Shown here: in pieces, positions 17,922 to 26,764 of the stretch
Numbering within the stretch: position 1 is the first letter of the stretch
Layout: each line of letters starts with the position of its first letter
Assembly (NCBI RefSeq): GCF_028736925.1
Contig: NZ_JAQZAT010000015.1
Coordinates: forward strand, 53,979 to 117,978
Origin: Flavivirga sp. 57AJ16
GTDB lineage: Bacteria > Bacteroidota > Bacteroidia > Flavobacteriales > Flavobacteriaceae
DNA: 64,000 nucleotides
Reading direction: 5' to 3'
Position numbers and translations under genes: made by a program
Notes under the pieces: model-generated
The model's input: the letters and a program-made list of their open reading frames with translations, nothing else
What the model was told of the DNA's origin: nothing
The model's database searches: none

Positions 17922-20870
17922 TCATACAACATCTTCATGCTCTGAAAAATCGGATAATGCCTTTCTTAAAATACTAATGGGGTGTTCAGCAATGCGTTTA
18001 GTTCCATCAAATACTTGATGTCTACAGCTAGTGCCCGAGGCAGCAATTATGGTCGATGCTTTCATATTTCTAATTCTAGGAAACAAAGTGTCCTCTCCTA
18101 CTTGCATACTAACTTTGTAATGTTCTTTTTCATAACCAAAGGATCCTGCCATGCCACAACAACCTGAATTTATAACACTTACAGAATAATTTTTTGGAAG
18201 ATTTAGTATGTAAAAAGTGGGTTCTGTTCCACTTAATACTTTTTGGTGGCAATGGCCGTGAATTTTTATTTGTAATGGCTTTTTAGTGAACTGGTTTTCT
18301 GAAATGTTACCTTTTAATATCTCGCTCTTGAGAAATTCTTCAATAGTGAATGTATTATTAGAAACATGTTTAGCAGCTTCTTTATTATCAGCCAAACGTA
18401 AATATTCATCCCTAAAAGATAAAATCGCCGATGGTTCGATTCCTACTAAAGGCATTTTATCTGAAATCAAATTATTAAAGATTGAGATATTTTTATTCGC
18501 AATAGTTTTTGCTTCGTCTAAAAAGCCTTTAGACAAATAACTTCTACCACTTTCTTCATGATCAACAATATGTACTTGATATCCTAACTTAGTGAGCAAT
18601 TCAAAAGTATCGATTCCAATTTGAACATCGTAATAATTCGTAAATTCGTCTACAAATAAATAAACCGATCTTTTATCCAATAGTTTATTGGTGGGCTCAT
18701 TAACGTTGTTTCTATGCCATTTCCTAAATGTTTTTTTGAACAACTTAGGCATACTCCTTTTTTTAGCAACTCCTAATATTTCCTTTACTAAAAGCGTGTT
18801 TAAAAGAACATTGGTTAAACTAGGAAAGACACTCCCTATGCTATTATACTTTACATTATTGGCCAACATTTTAGTTCTAAAAGATGGCGGATTCTCTTTT
18901 TGATATTGATATAAAAACTCTGCTTTAAAACTAGCCACATCTACATTACTTGGGCACTCACTGGCACAAGCTTTACAGCTCAAACATAAGTCAAAAACAG
19001 CTTTTAACGCTTTGTGGTCAAACTTATTTTCTTTATCTGAGTTTGTTAAGAATTCACGTAACGTATTGGCCCTGGCCCTTGTGGTATCTTTTTCGTTTCT
19101 AGTGGCTCTATAACTTGGGCACATGGTACCTCCTGCCGATGGTGGTTTTCGACAATCGCCAGAACCATTACATTTCTCTGATGCCCTTAAAATCCCTAAC
19201 GAATCCGAAAAATCCAATAAAGTCTCAACTTCCGGTTCCTTTCTATCAATTTCATAGCGCAATGATTGATCCATAGGGTAAGCATCAACAATTTTCCCCT
19301 TATTAAACACATTATTAGGATCGAAAGTATGCTTTATCTGCCTTAGTAATTCATAATTTTTTTCACCGATCATAAGTGGTAAAAACTCGCCACGTACTAT
19401 GCCATCACCATGTTCTCCACTAAAAGAACCTTTATACTTTTTAACGAGCTTTGCCGTTTCGGTAGTAATTTCCCTAAACAAGGCGACATCTTTAGGTGCT
19501 TTTAAATTTAATATAGGTCTTAAATGAATTTCGCCCGCCCCGGCATGGGCATAATAAACCGCTTTTTGCTTATAACTATCCATCATTTCAGTAAATTCGG
19601 ATATATAAGCAGGTAAATCTTTTAAATCTACCGCCGTATCTTCAATACAGGCCACTGCCTTTGCATCTCCAATGATGTTTCCCAATAAGCCTAAACCGGC
19701 TTTTCGTAATTCAATAACTTTTTTTATGTCTTGGTTATATAGTTTTGGAAAGGCATATCCAAAGTTATATTGCTTTAAGTCCTCTATTAAATTAGAAGCT
19801 AGCACATCTGTTTTTTCTACTGATTCTGCCCTAACCTCCATCATCAAAATAGCTTTTGGATCGCCTTCAATAAAAAATCTGTTTCTCGCCTGTTCCCTGT
19901 TATTTTTAGTACAGTCCAAAATAGTTTTATCTAATAACTCACAAGAATATAGGTTATGCTTCATGGCAATAACAGTGGCTTCTAAACTCTCTTGGATACT
20001 ATTAAAATGAGCGACTACAAAGACCTCCTCTTTTGGTGGTAAGACATCCAATTGTAATTTAATTGCTGTTGAAAAAGCCAGTGTTCCCTCACTTCCACAT
20101 AGTAGTTTGGCTATATTTATATTTTCAACAAATCCGTTAGGTGCCTTATCATCTAAAAAGGCATCAACGGCATACCCCGTGTTTCTCCTATGAATTGATT
20201 TTTTTGGGAATTTTTCGTGTATTTCTGCTTGAACATCTTGTTTTGATAATGCCTTGAAGAGCATCTTATAAATAGCGCTCTCTAAATCTGATCCCAATGG
20301 TTTCTTTTCGAACGCTTCGACCGTTAAAGCATTGAATGTAGCTTCAGATCCATCGGATAGCAACGTTTCCAGCTCTAGGACCTTATCCCTCGTAATACCG
20401 TATTGAATGGATGTTGAACCTGAAGAATTATTACCAACCATGCCACCAATCATACACCGATTACTGGTAGATGTATTTGGTGAAAAGAACAACCCATAAG
20501 GCTCTAAGAAAATATTCAATTCATCCCTAATAATACCGGGTTCCACGGTAATAGTTTGCTGTTTTTCATCGAACGCTATTATTTTCGTGAAATATTTTGA
20601 CACATCAACAACAATGCCGTCTCCAACACATTGCCCTGCCAAGGAAGTACCTGCAGTTCTAGGTATAAGTGTTATATGGTGTTTATTAGCAAAAAAGATT
20701 AAGTTTTTAATATCATTTTTGTCTTTTGGATAAGCTACCGCTAGGGGGATCTTACGATAAACAGAAGCATCGGTAGCATAAATTCTCTTATGTAATTCAT
20801 CAAAAAAAAGATCTCCTTTTAATTTTTTAGAAAGCGCTTTTAAACTTTTTTTAGTTTTCAATTCTGGCAT
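17922..20870 (-). CDS. FAD/Fe-S D-2-hydroxyacid dehydrogenase (YdiJ/GlcD-GlcF type)
   Basis: 982-residue cytosolic fusion. An N-terminal FAD-binding (PCMH) domain has PRTAGTSLAGQCVGDGIV near 75-95. A FAD-oxidase C domain has the conserved 'YYAHAGAGEIHLRP' and 'SGEHGDGIVRG'. A ferredoxin-like part contains CLSCKACASECP and an upstream Cys cluster. The C-terminal CCG region has GHCHQK and NSGCCGMAGSFGYE. This is the layout and near-length of E. coli YdiJ, reported as a D-2-hydroxyglutarate dehydrogenase. D-lactate or glycolate remain possible. Neighbouring DUF1338 (HglS-like) favours D-2-hydroxyglutarate. Confidence 0.85.
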   Translation of the reverse strand: MPELKTKKSLKALSKKLKGDLFFDELHKRIYATDASVYRKIPLAVAYPKDKNDIKNLIFFANKHHITLIPRTAGTSLAGQCVGDGIVVDVSKYFTKIIAFDEKQQTITVEPGIIRDELNIFLEPYGLFFSPNTSTSNRCMIGGMVGNNSSGSTSIQYGITRDKVLELETLLSDGSEATFNALTVEAFEKKPLGSDLESAIYKMLFKALSKQDVQAEIHEKFPKKSIHRRNTGYAVDAFLDDKAPNGFVENINIAKLLCGSEGTLAFSTAIKLQLDVLPPKEEVFVVAHFNSIQESLEATVIAMKHNLYSCELLDKTILDCTKNNREQARNRFFIEGDPKAILMMEVRAESVEKTDVLASNLIEDLKQYNFGYAFPKLYNQDIKKVIELRKAGLGLLGNIIGDAKAVACIEDTAVDLKDLPAYISEFTEMMDSYKQKAVYYAHAGAGEIHLRPILNLKAPKDVALFREITTETAKLVKKYKGSFSGEHGDGIVRGEFLPLMIGEKNYELLRQIKHTFDPNNVFNKGKIVDAYPMDQSLRYEIDRKEPEVETLLDFSDSLGILRASEKCNGSGDCRKPPSAGGTMCPSYRATRNEKDTTRARANTLREFLTNSDKENKFDHKALKAVFDLCLSCKACASECPSNVDVASFKAEFLYQYQKENPPSFRTKMLANNVKYNSIGSVFPSLTNVLLNTLLVKEILGVAKKRSMPKLFKKTFRKWHRNNVNEPTNKLLDKRSVYLFVDEFTNYYDVQIGIDTFELLTKLGYQVHIVDHEESGRSYLSKGFLDEAKTIANKNISIFNNLISDKMPLVGIEPSAILSFRDEYLRLADNKEAAKHVSNNTFTIEEFLKSEILKGNISENQFTKKPLQIKIHGHCHQKVLSGTEPTFYILNLPKNYSVSVINSGCCGMAGSFGYEKEHYKVSMQVGEDTLFPRIRNMKASTIIAASGTSCRHQVFDGTKRIAEHPISILRKALSDFSEHEDVV

Positions 20871-21045
20871 GTTAATCTGTATTGTTTATGCTTCTTAATA
20901 TGTGTTTTTCAAATAACCGGCAAGACTTTCTTTACTTTCTAAATTCAATGTCGTACTTTTTAACTTGTAAATTTACAAAGGCTAGCTTTTTTTTTCATGA
21001 TAACGACATTAATTATTTCTTCTTATCAAAAAAGTTTTAACCACT

Positions 21046-21939
21046 TCAATTTAGAATATACCCTAAAAAAGTTTTTAACACCGGGTTTTTATAATTTTTC
21101 CTCCAAACGGCAAATAGTTCTGTTTTTGATTTTGTTTCCTTCAACTCAATAAAGCGTATTTTATAATTATTTTCGTCCCGTAAAGAATTCGGAATTATTG
21201 ATAACCCCATACCATTTTCAACCAATTTAAATATCGTAGCGCCATGAATGGCTTTATGGGAAATTTTCGGACTAAAATTATGCTCCGAACATAAATTTAA
21301 TATTTGCTGGAAATACATAGGGCTACTTTCGTTGGGGTACAAAATAAAAGATTCATCGGCACATTGGCCTATATTAATAAAATTGTTTTCGGTTATTGAA
21401 TGCCCTTCTGGCAATACCAACGAGAAATTCTCTGTGTAAACAGATTTTATATTCATTTCGGGAGACACTTTGTTAGATCTCAAAAATCCGATATCAATAT
21501 GGTCCTGTTCCAGAGCCAGTAATTGATCCGAATTAGTAAGTTCTTCCAAAGACAAGCCTACTTTAGAAAAATCATTTGTAAAGTGCTTAATAATTGGCGG
21601 CAAGTAATTTTTCATTGCCGAACCTACAAAACCAATTTTAAGCTGCCCTATATCTCCATCTAAAGTCTGCTGCCATCGTTCCATGGACTTATCCAAATAG
21701 TTAATGATGCCTTGTGCTTCTTTAAGAAAAGAAATTCCAGCTGGGCTCAATGACACTTTTCGATTCGTTCTATCAAATAATTTAACACCCAATATAGACT
21801 CTAACAGACTTATTTGTTGACTAAGTGCAGACTGGGATATAAGCATCTTAGAGGCTGCTTTTCTAAAATGCAACGTCTCGGCCAAAACCAAAAAATAACG
21901 CATGTGTCGAATTTCTAATTGATTTGTTTTACTTATCAT
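21046..21939 (-). CDS. LysR-family transcriptional regulator
   Basis: 297 residues. An N-terminal winged helix (about 5-65: RHMRYFLVLAETLHFRKAAS, then 'LSQQISLLESILGVKLFDR') is followed by a periplasmic-binding-like effector domain. Divergent from the DUF1338 gene and upstream of, in the same direction as, the FAD/Fe-S dehydrogenase. That arrangement is typical of a LysR controlling its neighbours. A perfect dyad sits at 21941-21962 beside its start. Confidence 0.92.
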   Translation of the reverse strand: MISKTNQLEIRHMRYFLVLAETLHFRKAASKMLISQSALSQQISLLESILGVKLFDRTNRKVSLSPAGISFLKEAQGIINYLDKSMERWQQTLDGDIGQLKIGFVGSAMKNYLPPIIKHFTNDFSKVGLSLEELTNSDQLLALEQDHIDIGFLRSNKVSPEMNIKSVYTENFSLVLPEGHSITENNFINIGQCADESFILYPNESSPMYFQQILNLCSEHNFSPKISHKAIHGATIFKLVENGMGLSIIPNSLRDENNYKIRFIELKETKSKTELFAVWRKNYKNPVLKTFLGYILN

Positions 21940-21940
21940 T

Positions 21941-21962
21941 TAATAATTAATAAAAATTATTA
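21941..21962. promoter_or_regulatory. Candidate LysR operator
   Basis: Perfect inverted repeat TAATAATT-N6-AATTATTA, centred 12 bp upstream of the lysR ATG in the divergent intergenic region. It fits the T-N11-A style of LysR sites, but the sequence is AT-only, so chance symmetry is possible. Confidence 0.4.
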
Positions 21963-22020
21963 CTACTCAAAATTACTTTTATATTTACACAAATAAAAAT
22001 TTCTTTTAAAAAAGTCAGTT

Positions 22021-22929
22021 ATGAGTAATAATAACCAAAACCCTTTGGAAAAGGTTTTAGAAAGTTTGTTGACCCCTTACAAAGAACGCGTACTGGATGT
22101 TTCTAAAATAGTAACAGCCATGTTAAACGAAGGCATTATTAATGATGAAAATGATATTGTAAATGACCATATAGCCTTTAGAACCTTAGGGATTGAAAAT
22201 TTGGGCATAGCATCTTTAGAAAAGATATTTTTACATTATGGCTATAAGAAAAAAGATTTTTATCATTTTGAAAATAAAAAACTTAATGCCTATTGGTATG
22301 CCCCGCCTTCAGAAAAATATCCAAGAATTTTTATAAGCGAACTTAGGGTTTGGGATTTATCTAAAGACGTTCAAGAAATTATTTATAAATATACCAAGTC
22401 TATTGTATCCGACCCTATAGATGCATTAAACCTAGATAACGTTGATGACATTTCTGCTTTTTTAACTAATCCTCTATGGCGTTTACCTTCTCTTGAAAAC
22501 TATACAACGCTTTTAAATGAAAGTGAATATGCAGCCTGGGTGATATACAATCGCTACTATCTCAATCACTATACCATAAGTGTACATGGTCTTCCAAATG
22601 GCTATAATACCATTGAGGATTTTAATGCCTTTATTGAAGGTATTGGCATTACGTTAAACACGGCCGGGGGTAAAATTAAAACGAGCTCGGATGGGCTATT
22701 AAAACAAAGCAGTACTGTAGCAAAAATGATTAAAGCTGAGTTTTCGGATAATAAAAAAATGGATATAGCTGGAAGTTATGTTGAATTTGCAGAGCGCAAA
22801 TTACTTCCAAACAGTCCTACCTCTTTAAAGGATAAAACCGATAACAAATATAGAAGGGATGGTTTTGAAACTTCTAATGCCGATAAAATATTCGAAAGCA
22901 CTTATACGGAACAAACTATTTTAAAATAA
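22021..22929 (+). CDS. DUF1338 protein, HglS-like 2-oxoadipate dioxygenase/decarboxylase
   Basis: 302 residues of the DUF1338 (VOC-fold, Fe(II)) family. Metal-site candidates are the His in NDHIAFRT (about residue 50) and in NHYTISVHGLP (about 185), plus a Glu in VEFAERKLL. Pseudomonas putida HglS of this family converts 2-oxoadipate to D-2-hydroxyglutarate in lysine catabolism. Bacteroidota members are shorter than YdcJ/HglS (about 450 aa) but keep the core. The adjacent YdiJ-like dehydrogenase could oxidise the product to 2-oxoglutarate. Confidence 0.82.
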   Translation: MSNNNQNPLEKVLESLLTPYKERVLDVSKIVTAMLNEGIINDENDIVNDHIAFRTLGIENLGIASLEKIFLHYGYKKKDFYHFENKKLNAYWYAPPSEKYPRIFISELRVWDLSKDVQEIIYKYTKSIVSDPIDALNLDNVDDISAFLTNPLWRLPSLENYTTLLNESEYAAWVIYNRYYLNHYTISVHGLPNGYNTIEDFNAFIEGIGITLNTAGGKIKTSSDGLLKQSSTVAKMIKAEFSDNKKMDIAGSYVEFAERKLLPNSPTSLKDKTDNKYRRDGFETSNADKIFESTYTEQTILK

Positions 22930-22984
22930 CGTGAGTTCGATGTAAGCATAACTTTATTAAACTGACTTCAATAATTTAATTTTG

Positions 22985-23085
22985 GTTGTCTGGTTGAGTA
23001 CTTCGGTAAACTCAGCACAGGCTCTGTCGAAACCTATTGTTGATTATCAGTGATATAAAACATTTCGACTGCGCTCCTGACAAGG
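22985..23085. repeat. REP-like intergenic module
   Basis: Contains the degenerate phrases gagtacttcggtaaactcag, cacaggctctgtcgaaac and catttcgactgcgctcc. They resemble the 'cctgtactgagcgtagtcg' core in the 54.7 and 56.6 kb repeats and the 'cctgtatcgagcggagtcg' phrase near 150. The rest of 22930-23348 shows only the doubtful ORF below. Confidence 0.5.
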
Positions 23086-23090
23086 GAAAT

Positions 23091-23273
23091 TTAAAGACTT
23101 TTTAGACATCCTCTTTCTTTGGCTAACTCTTCTATCTTAGATAGTTCATAGCCTAACTCTAGGACAAGTGTATCTTTTGGCCAAAATGCTTTTAGACAAC
23201 TCTCGTGATATTTAGCGTCGGTATTTTCATTTTGACAAATATTTTGTTTATACAAAATTCTGCAATCACCCAA
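23091..23273 (-). CDS. Doubtful 60-aa ORF, possible gene fragment
   Basis: The frame starts at TTG and reads as plausible protein (KAFWPKDTLVLELGYELSK), with four cysteines. Upstream the same frame is soon closed by a stop. Possibly the tail of a decayed gene. No family recognised. Confidence 0.25.
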   Translation of the reverse strand: MGDCRILYKQNICQNENTDAKYHESCLKAFWPKDTLVLELGYELSKIEELAKERGCLKSL

Positions 23274-23348
23274 GAATAAATGTATCCAGATCGACTCTTC
23301 CCGTAGTCAAAATGAATTATGGTAGCATCAGTTCTTTATTATAAAGAC

Positions 23349-23762
23349 TCATTCATGGAACTTAAGCCCATTCAATGCCTTGTTTAATTTTCTATTTTCA
23401 CCATAAATGACTATTCCTACCAGTTCCTGATTCTCATCCGTTGTCTTTCCCATTTCCAAATGATTTCCCCCTTCATTTTTTGTTGCAAATAAAGACTTTG
23501 TATAAATCCCGATATGTAATTCCCTATCTTTTGCTCTTATAAATGCTCTATTAATTTGCGCTTGGTCATCGGCTTTGTAAATGAGAATTGGCTGTTTAAT
23601 AAAAGGAAGGAATTCCGATTTTGATGCATTGATAAAGGGCTTTCCGTGAGTTTCGGGAAACTGTATGGCAACTGAACTTGCCAAAAATGAGGCAACATTC
23701 AATTTTTGCCATGCCATCAAATCGTTTTTTATGACTATGGCTATTTTGTTTTCAAATTCCAT
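23349..23762 (-). CDS. DUF2000 family protein
   Basis: 137 residues, DUF2000-like: 'KIAIVIKNDLMAWQKLNVASFLASS' at the N-terminus (helix after the first strand) and a C-terminal strand 'LVGIVIYGENRKLNKALNGL'. These small cytosolic proteins resemble peptidyl-tRNA hydrolase II-fold proteins and have no established function. Only 6 bp from the MarR-GNAT gene upstream, so cotranscribed with it. Confidence 0.8.
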   Translation of the reverse strand: MEFENKIAIVIKNDLMAWQKLNVASFLASSVAIQFPETHGKPFINASKSEFLPFIKQPILIYKADDQAQINRAFIRAKDRELHIGIYTKSLFATKNEGGNHLEMGKTTDENQELVGIVIYGENRKLNKALNGLKFHE

Positions 23763-23768
23763 TGATGA

Positions 23769-24722
23769 TTATTTTAATTTTAGTTCCATTTGAATGTTGC
23801 ACCGTTCATAAGGCGTGTCATGTCCTGAGACCTTCTTAAACCCTAGTTTCTCATATAATGATATGGCCGGTTTTAAGATGGTGTTGCTTTCTAGATATAG
23901 ATAGGTAGCATTCAATTCTTTTGCTCTTTCTATAATGGCTTTCCCTAAAAGAGAGCCTATTCCCTTACCTCTTGCCTTAGGTGAAACAGCCATTTTTGCC
24001 AGTTCATAATCATATTTACCATCTTGCATTTTCAGCAGAGCACAAACGCCCAGTACAGTATCATTTTGAACAGCTACCAAGATTTCCCCGCCGCTATCCA
24101 GTATATATTCTTTGGGGCGGTCCAAAGCCTTTCTGTCTGCAGCTTCCAATTTGAAATATGTCGTTATCCACTCTTCATTAAGATCTTGGAATGCGGAATG
24201 ATGTTCCGGCAAATAATCTACAATGGTTACACTTGATGATTCTCTTACTTTTTTTTCTTCCAAAACCCTTGTCAATAGTGATTTTTCATCAAGTAAGTAT
24301 TCAAACTCTTGAATGGCCAGCCAAATGTTATGCTTTGTTTGGTTCAGCATATTTTTAATGGCACTTTCAACATCGTTATACTGCTCCTTGATTCTTTCTG
24401 CCAAATCAACTCCCTTTTGGGTCAATAGGATATTGTTCTTTCTACCATCAAAAGCATCCTTTTGTTCGATGACCAATTCGCTTTTTGACATTTCCCGAAC
24501 AATTTTAATGACTGAAGGATGTGATTGTCCAATGGCATTGGCAATGGAAGTAATGGGCTTTCCCTTTGTCTCATTGGATAGAAAATAGAAAACAGGAAAC
24601 CATTTTGGTTTTAGTTTTATTCCATAAGCATTATAAATATGTTGTGCATCTTCCGTCACTTTTTCGCTTAAAAAACGTAGTCTGCTCCCTAATGCCATCT
24701 CGCCAATCTTATCAAAATCCAT
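23769..24722 (-). CDS. MarR-type regulator fused to GNAT acetyltransferase
   Basis: 317-residue fusion. A MarR winged helix spans about 1-150 (helix-turn-helix around SIANAIGQSHPSVIKIVREM; wing FDGRKNNILLTQKG). A GNAT domain spans about 165-317 with the acetyl-CoA motif 'VSPKARGKGIGSLLGKAII' and the late 'AISLYEKLGFKKV' motif. This architecture is known; the regulator half probably controls its own operon with DUF2000. The acetyl acceptor is unknown. A palindrome overlaps its promoter (24744-24789). Confidence 0.9.
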   Translation of the reverse strand: MDFDKIGEMALGSRLRFLSEKVTEDAQHIYNAYGIKLKPKWFPVFYFLSNETKGKPITSIANAIGQSHPSVIKIVREMSKSELVIEQKDAFDGRKNNILLTQKGVDLAERIKEQYNDVESAIKNMLNQTKHNIWLAIQEFEYLLDEKSLLTRVLEEKKVRESSSVTIVDYLPEHHSAFQDLNEEWITTYFKLEAADRKALDRPKEYILDSGGEILVAVQNDTVLGVCALLKMQDGKYDYELAKMAVSPKARGKGIGSLLGKAIIERAKELNATYLYLESNTILKPAISLYEKLGFKKVSGHDTPYERCNIQMELKLK

Positions 24723-24743
24723 TTTATATATGTTATTAAATAC

Positions 24744-24789
24744 GTAACTGGTTACAAATATATGAATTTAAAACAATATGTCATTCAAA
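24744..24789 (-). promoter_or_regulatory. Promoter with embedded palindrome for the MarR-GNAT gene
   Basis: On the minus strand TATATTTG (24755-24762) matches the -7 consensus, with TTTG at 24786-24789 as the -33 box (23-bp spacer). A perfect GTAAC-TG-GTTAC palindrome (24744-24755) falls at the expected start of transcription, where MarR autorepression would act. Confidence 0.55.
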
Positions 24790-24808
24790 AAAGGCGAAAT
24801 ATCCTTGA

Positions 24809-26032
24809 TTAATTTTTAACTAATATTTTTTTAAAATCATATGTTGCAGGACTAGACACATACCGCTTTGCCGCATCATAATCACTTCCTTCCAAAAAGT
24901 ATAAATTCTGAAAACATAAATGGGCAAATTCCGAATCTATTTCAACCAACCGTGGCTTGATCTTTCCTGCTTCATCCTGCAAGTCTTTTAAATACAAAGG
25001 TTGTATTTCACCACGTGAGTTTGCTGAAACCAAGCAACCGCTTTTACCTTCATCAAACAGTTTCTTTACCCCAATCCCCAAAAGCGTGCATAAAGTCAAA
25101 TCAAAACCTATGGGCCTGCTACAACGTAATTCATATCCTAATTCAATAGGGCGTGTCTTAATATCAAGGCCTATTTCATTCATCTTTTCTTGAACCAATA
25201 CATTTAATATATGTGATTTGCTCACGTTCCCCAGCTCTGGATGCCCATGGGCATCATAGGTGAAATTTATCCCTATCTTATCCAATTCAGACTTTGATAA
25301 ATTATGAAAGATTCCCTCACTCACCATGGCTACGCCATAATGAACCCCCTTCAACCTTCTTTTGATGATAGACGATATGATTAAGCGGACGACCTTATCT
25401 AATGTGATTTCGGTTTTGTTAAACATCTCAGGAATCACCAACATCGGAAAATGACAACTTGTAGCAATCCCAAAAGCCAAATGTCCGGCCGACCTTCCCA
25501 TGGCAGACATGACAAACCAATTTTGGCTCGTTCGTGCATCTTCATATACCGTATTCCCTATTCGAACACCTTCATCCTTGGCCGAATGAAATCCGAATGT
25601 CGGATTTCTATCTGGCAAGGGTAGATCGTTATCAATCGTCTTTGGAACGTGGATATTGGAAATGAATATATTTTCTTTCTCCAAATATTGGGTAATCCTA
25701 TTTGCTGTAGACGCCGTATCGTCACCTCCAATGGTCACCAGCAATTTCACATTATTATCAATAAAAACAGACTTGTTTAATGTGTCTTTATTTGGCTTAA
25801 ATCGGCTCATTACCAAGGTTGAGCCACCTCGGCTAAATATCCTATCTGCATGAAAAAAATCAAAATCTTTTATTTCCTGGGTTTTTGAAAAAAGCCCCTT
25901 GAACCCTTCGTGAAGGCCTAAAACACGATACCCATCTTTTAAAAAGACTTTGGCTACCGTGCTTATAACAGAATTAATGCCTGGAGCGGGACCTCCACCA
26001 CATAAAATCAATACCGCTTTTTTATTTTCCAT
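24809..26032 (-). CDS. 6-phosphofructokinase, PPi-dependent type by its motifs
   Basis: 407 residues of the PFK family. The glycine-rich N-terminal loop is CGGGPAPGIN (11-20) and the catalytic segment is PKTIDND (130-136, Asp134 as base). ATP-PFKs read GGDG and PGTIDND. Here GGDD (102-105) and the Lys in PKTIDND are the signature of pyrophosphate-dependent enzymes, which work reversibly. It phosphorylates fructose-6-P to fructose-1,6-bisP. Monocistronic. Confidence 0.85.
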   Translation of the reverse strand: MENKKAVLILCGGGPAPGINSVISTVAKVFLKDGYRVLGLHEGFKGLFSKTQEIKDFDFFHADRIFSRGGSTLVMSRFKPNKDTLNKSVFIDNNVKLLVTIGGDDTASTANRITQYLEKENIFISNIHVPKTIDNDLPLPDRNPTFGFHSAKDEGVRIGNTVYEDARTSQNWFVMSAMGRSAGHLAFGIATSCHFPMLVIPEMFNKTEITLDKVVRLIISSIIKRRLKGVHYGVAMVSEGIFHNLSKSELDKIGINFTYDAHGHPELGNVSKSHILNVLVQEKMNEIGLDIKTRPIELGYELRCSRPIGFDLTLCTLLGIGVKKLFDEGKSGCLVSANSRGEIQPLYLKDLQDEAGKIKPRLVEIDSEFAHLCFQNLYFLEGSDYDAAKRYVSSPATYDFKKILVKN

Positions 26033-26086
26033 TATTCATAATTCACCAAAAAAGGTGGCTTTATATTTATCTCGTTACTCTACCTA

Positions 26087-26271
26087 ATACCAATTTGAAT
26101 ATAAAATGTCGCATGTCGACTCGTTTACCCAATCAAGTTGAGTACAGGCTTTTTTAAATTTAAAAGCCTTGTTCTTAAATTCCGTAGCAACACTATGCAA
26201 TCTAATCACAGCGTTTTTATATTTTAAAATAACTTCGGCTTTAATACGACATTTTATACTCAAATTGGTAT
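26087..26271. repeat. Palindromic element A, full length
   Basis: 185-bp intergenic unit with 25-bp terminal inverted repeats (26087-26111, 26247-26271; 24 of 25 match). It has an internal hairpin AGGCTTTT/AAAAGCCT (26146-26153, 26162-26169) and a core CCGTAGC...CTATGCAA (26182-26200). No ORF. Related to the elements at 26452, 29788, 49460 and about 51826. Confidence 0.85.
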
Positions 26272-26451
26272 AAGAGATTCATGTCTTTAGCTTTTCTACT
26301 TCCAAATCAGTTATCACGTTTACTAAGGCGTACTTTTTTAGGGTTTCGTCCAGATACTTTAACCTATAGGAGACATGCAATCGGGTACTTCTATCACATT
26401 GTAGGGATGGTAATAATAATTTCATAGGCACTAACCAATCCATTAGCTCTT

Positions 26452-26684
26452 ATACCAAATGAATTTCAAAATAACCGTAATTATTTTGAATTATTTTTAG
26501 TTCAGATAAAATAGAAAATCTAAGCATAGCATTCGTTATGGTTATATACCCAGTCAAGCTGAGCACATGTTTTATATTGAAATATGTGCTAAAAAGAAAT
26601 CGAAGATTCATGAACACCTATTTTTAAAATGAAAGATAGTGAACTAAACAAACATTATAGGTTGTTTTGATGTTTATTTGGTAT
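26452..26684. repeat. Palindromic element B, diverged copy
   Basis: 233 bp with 25-bp terminal inverted repeats (21 of 25 match; ends ATACCAAAT). The internal hairpin AGCACAT/ATGTGCT (26562-26568, 26584-26590) follows a TACCCAGTCAAGCTGAG phrase nearly identical to that in element A. The core (26524-26541) is in inverted orientation. Apart from elements A and B, nothing else is seen in 26033-26764. Confidence 0.75.
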
Positions 26685-26764
26685 TAGTTCCACTTATTTG
26701 GTTGCAGCCAAGTATTAGTATTCTACCCAAAAACCTATATGGTTATAACTCTTAGCCCTATCAA

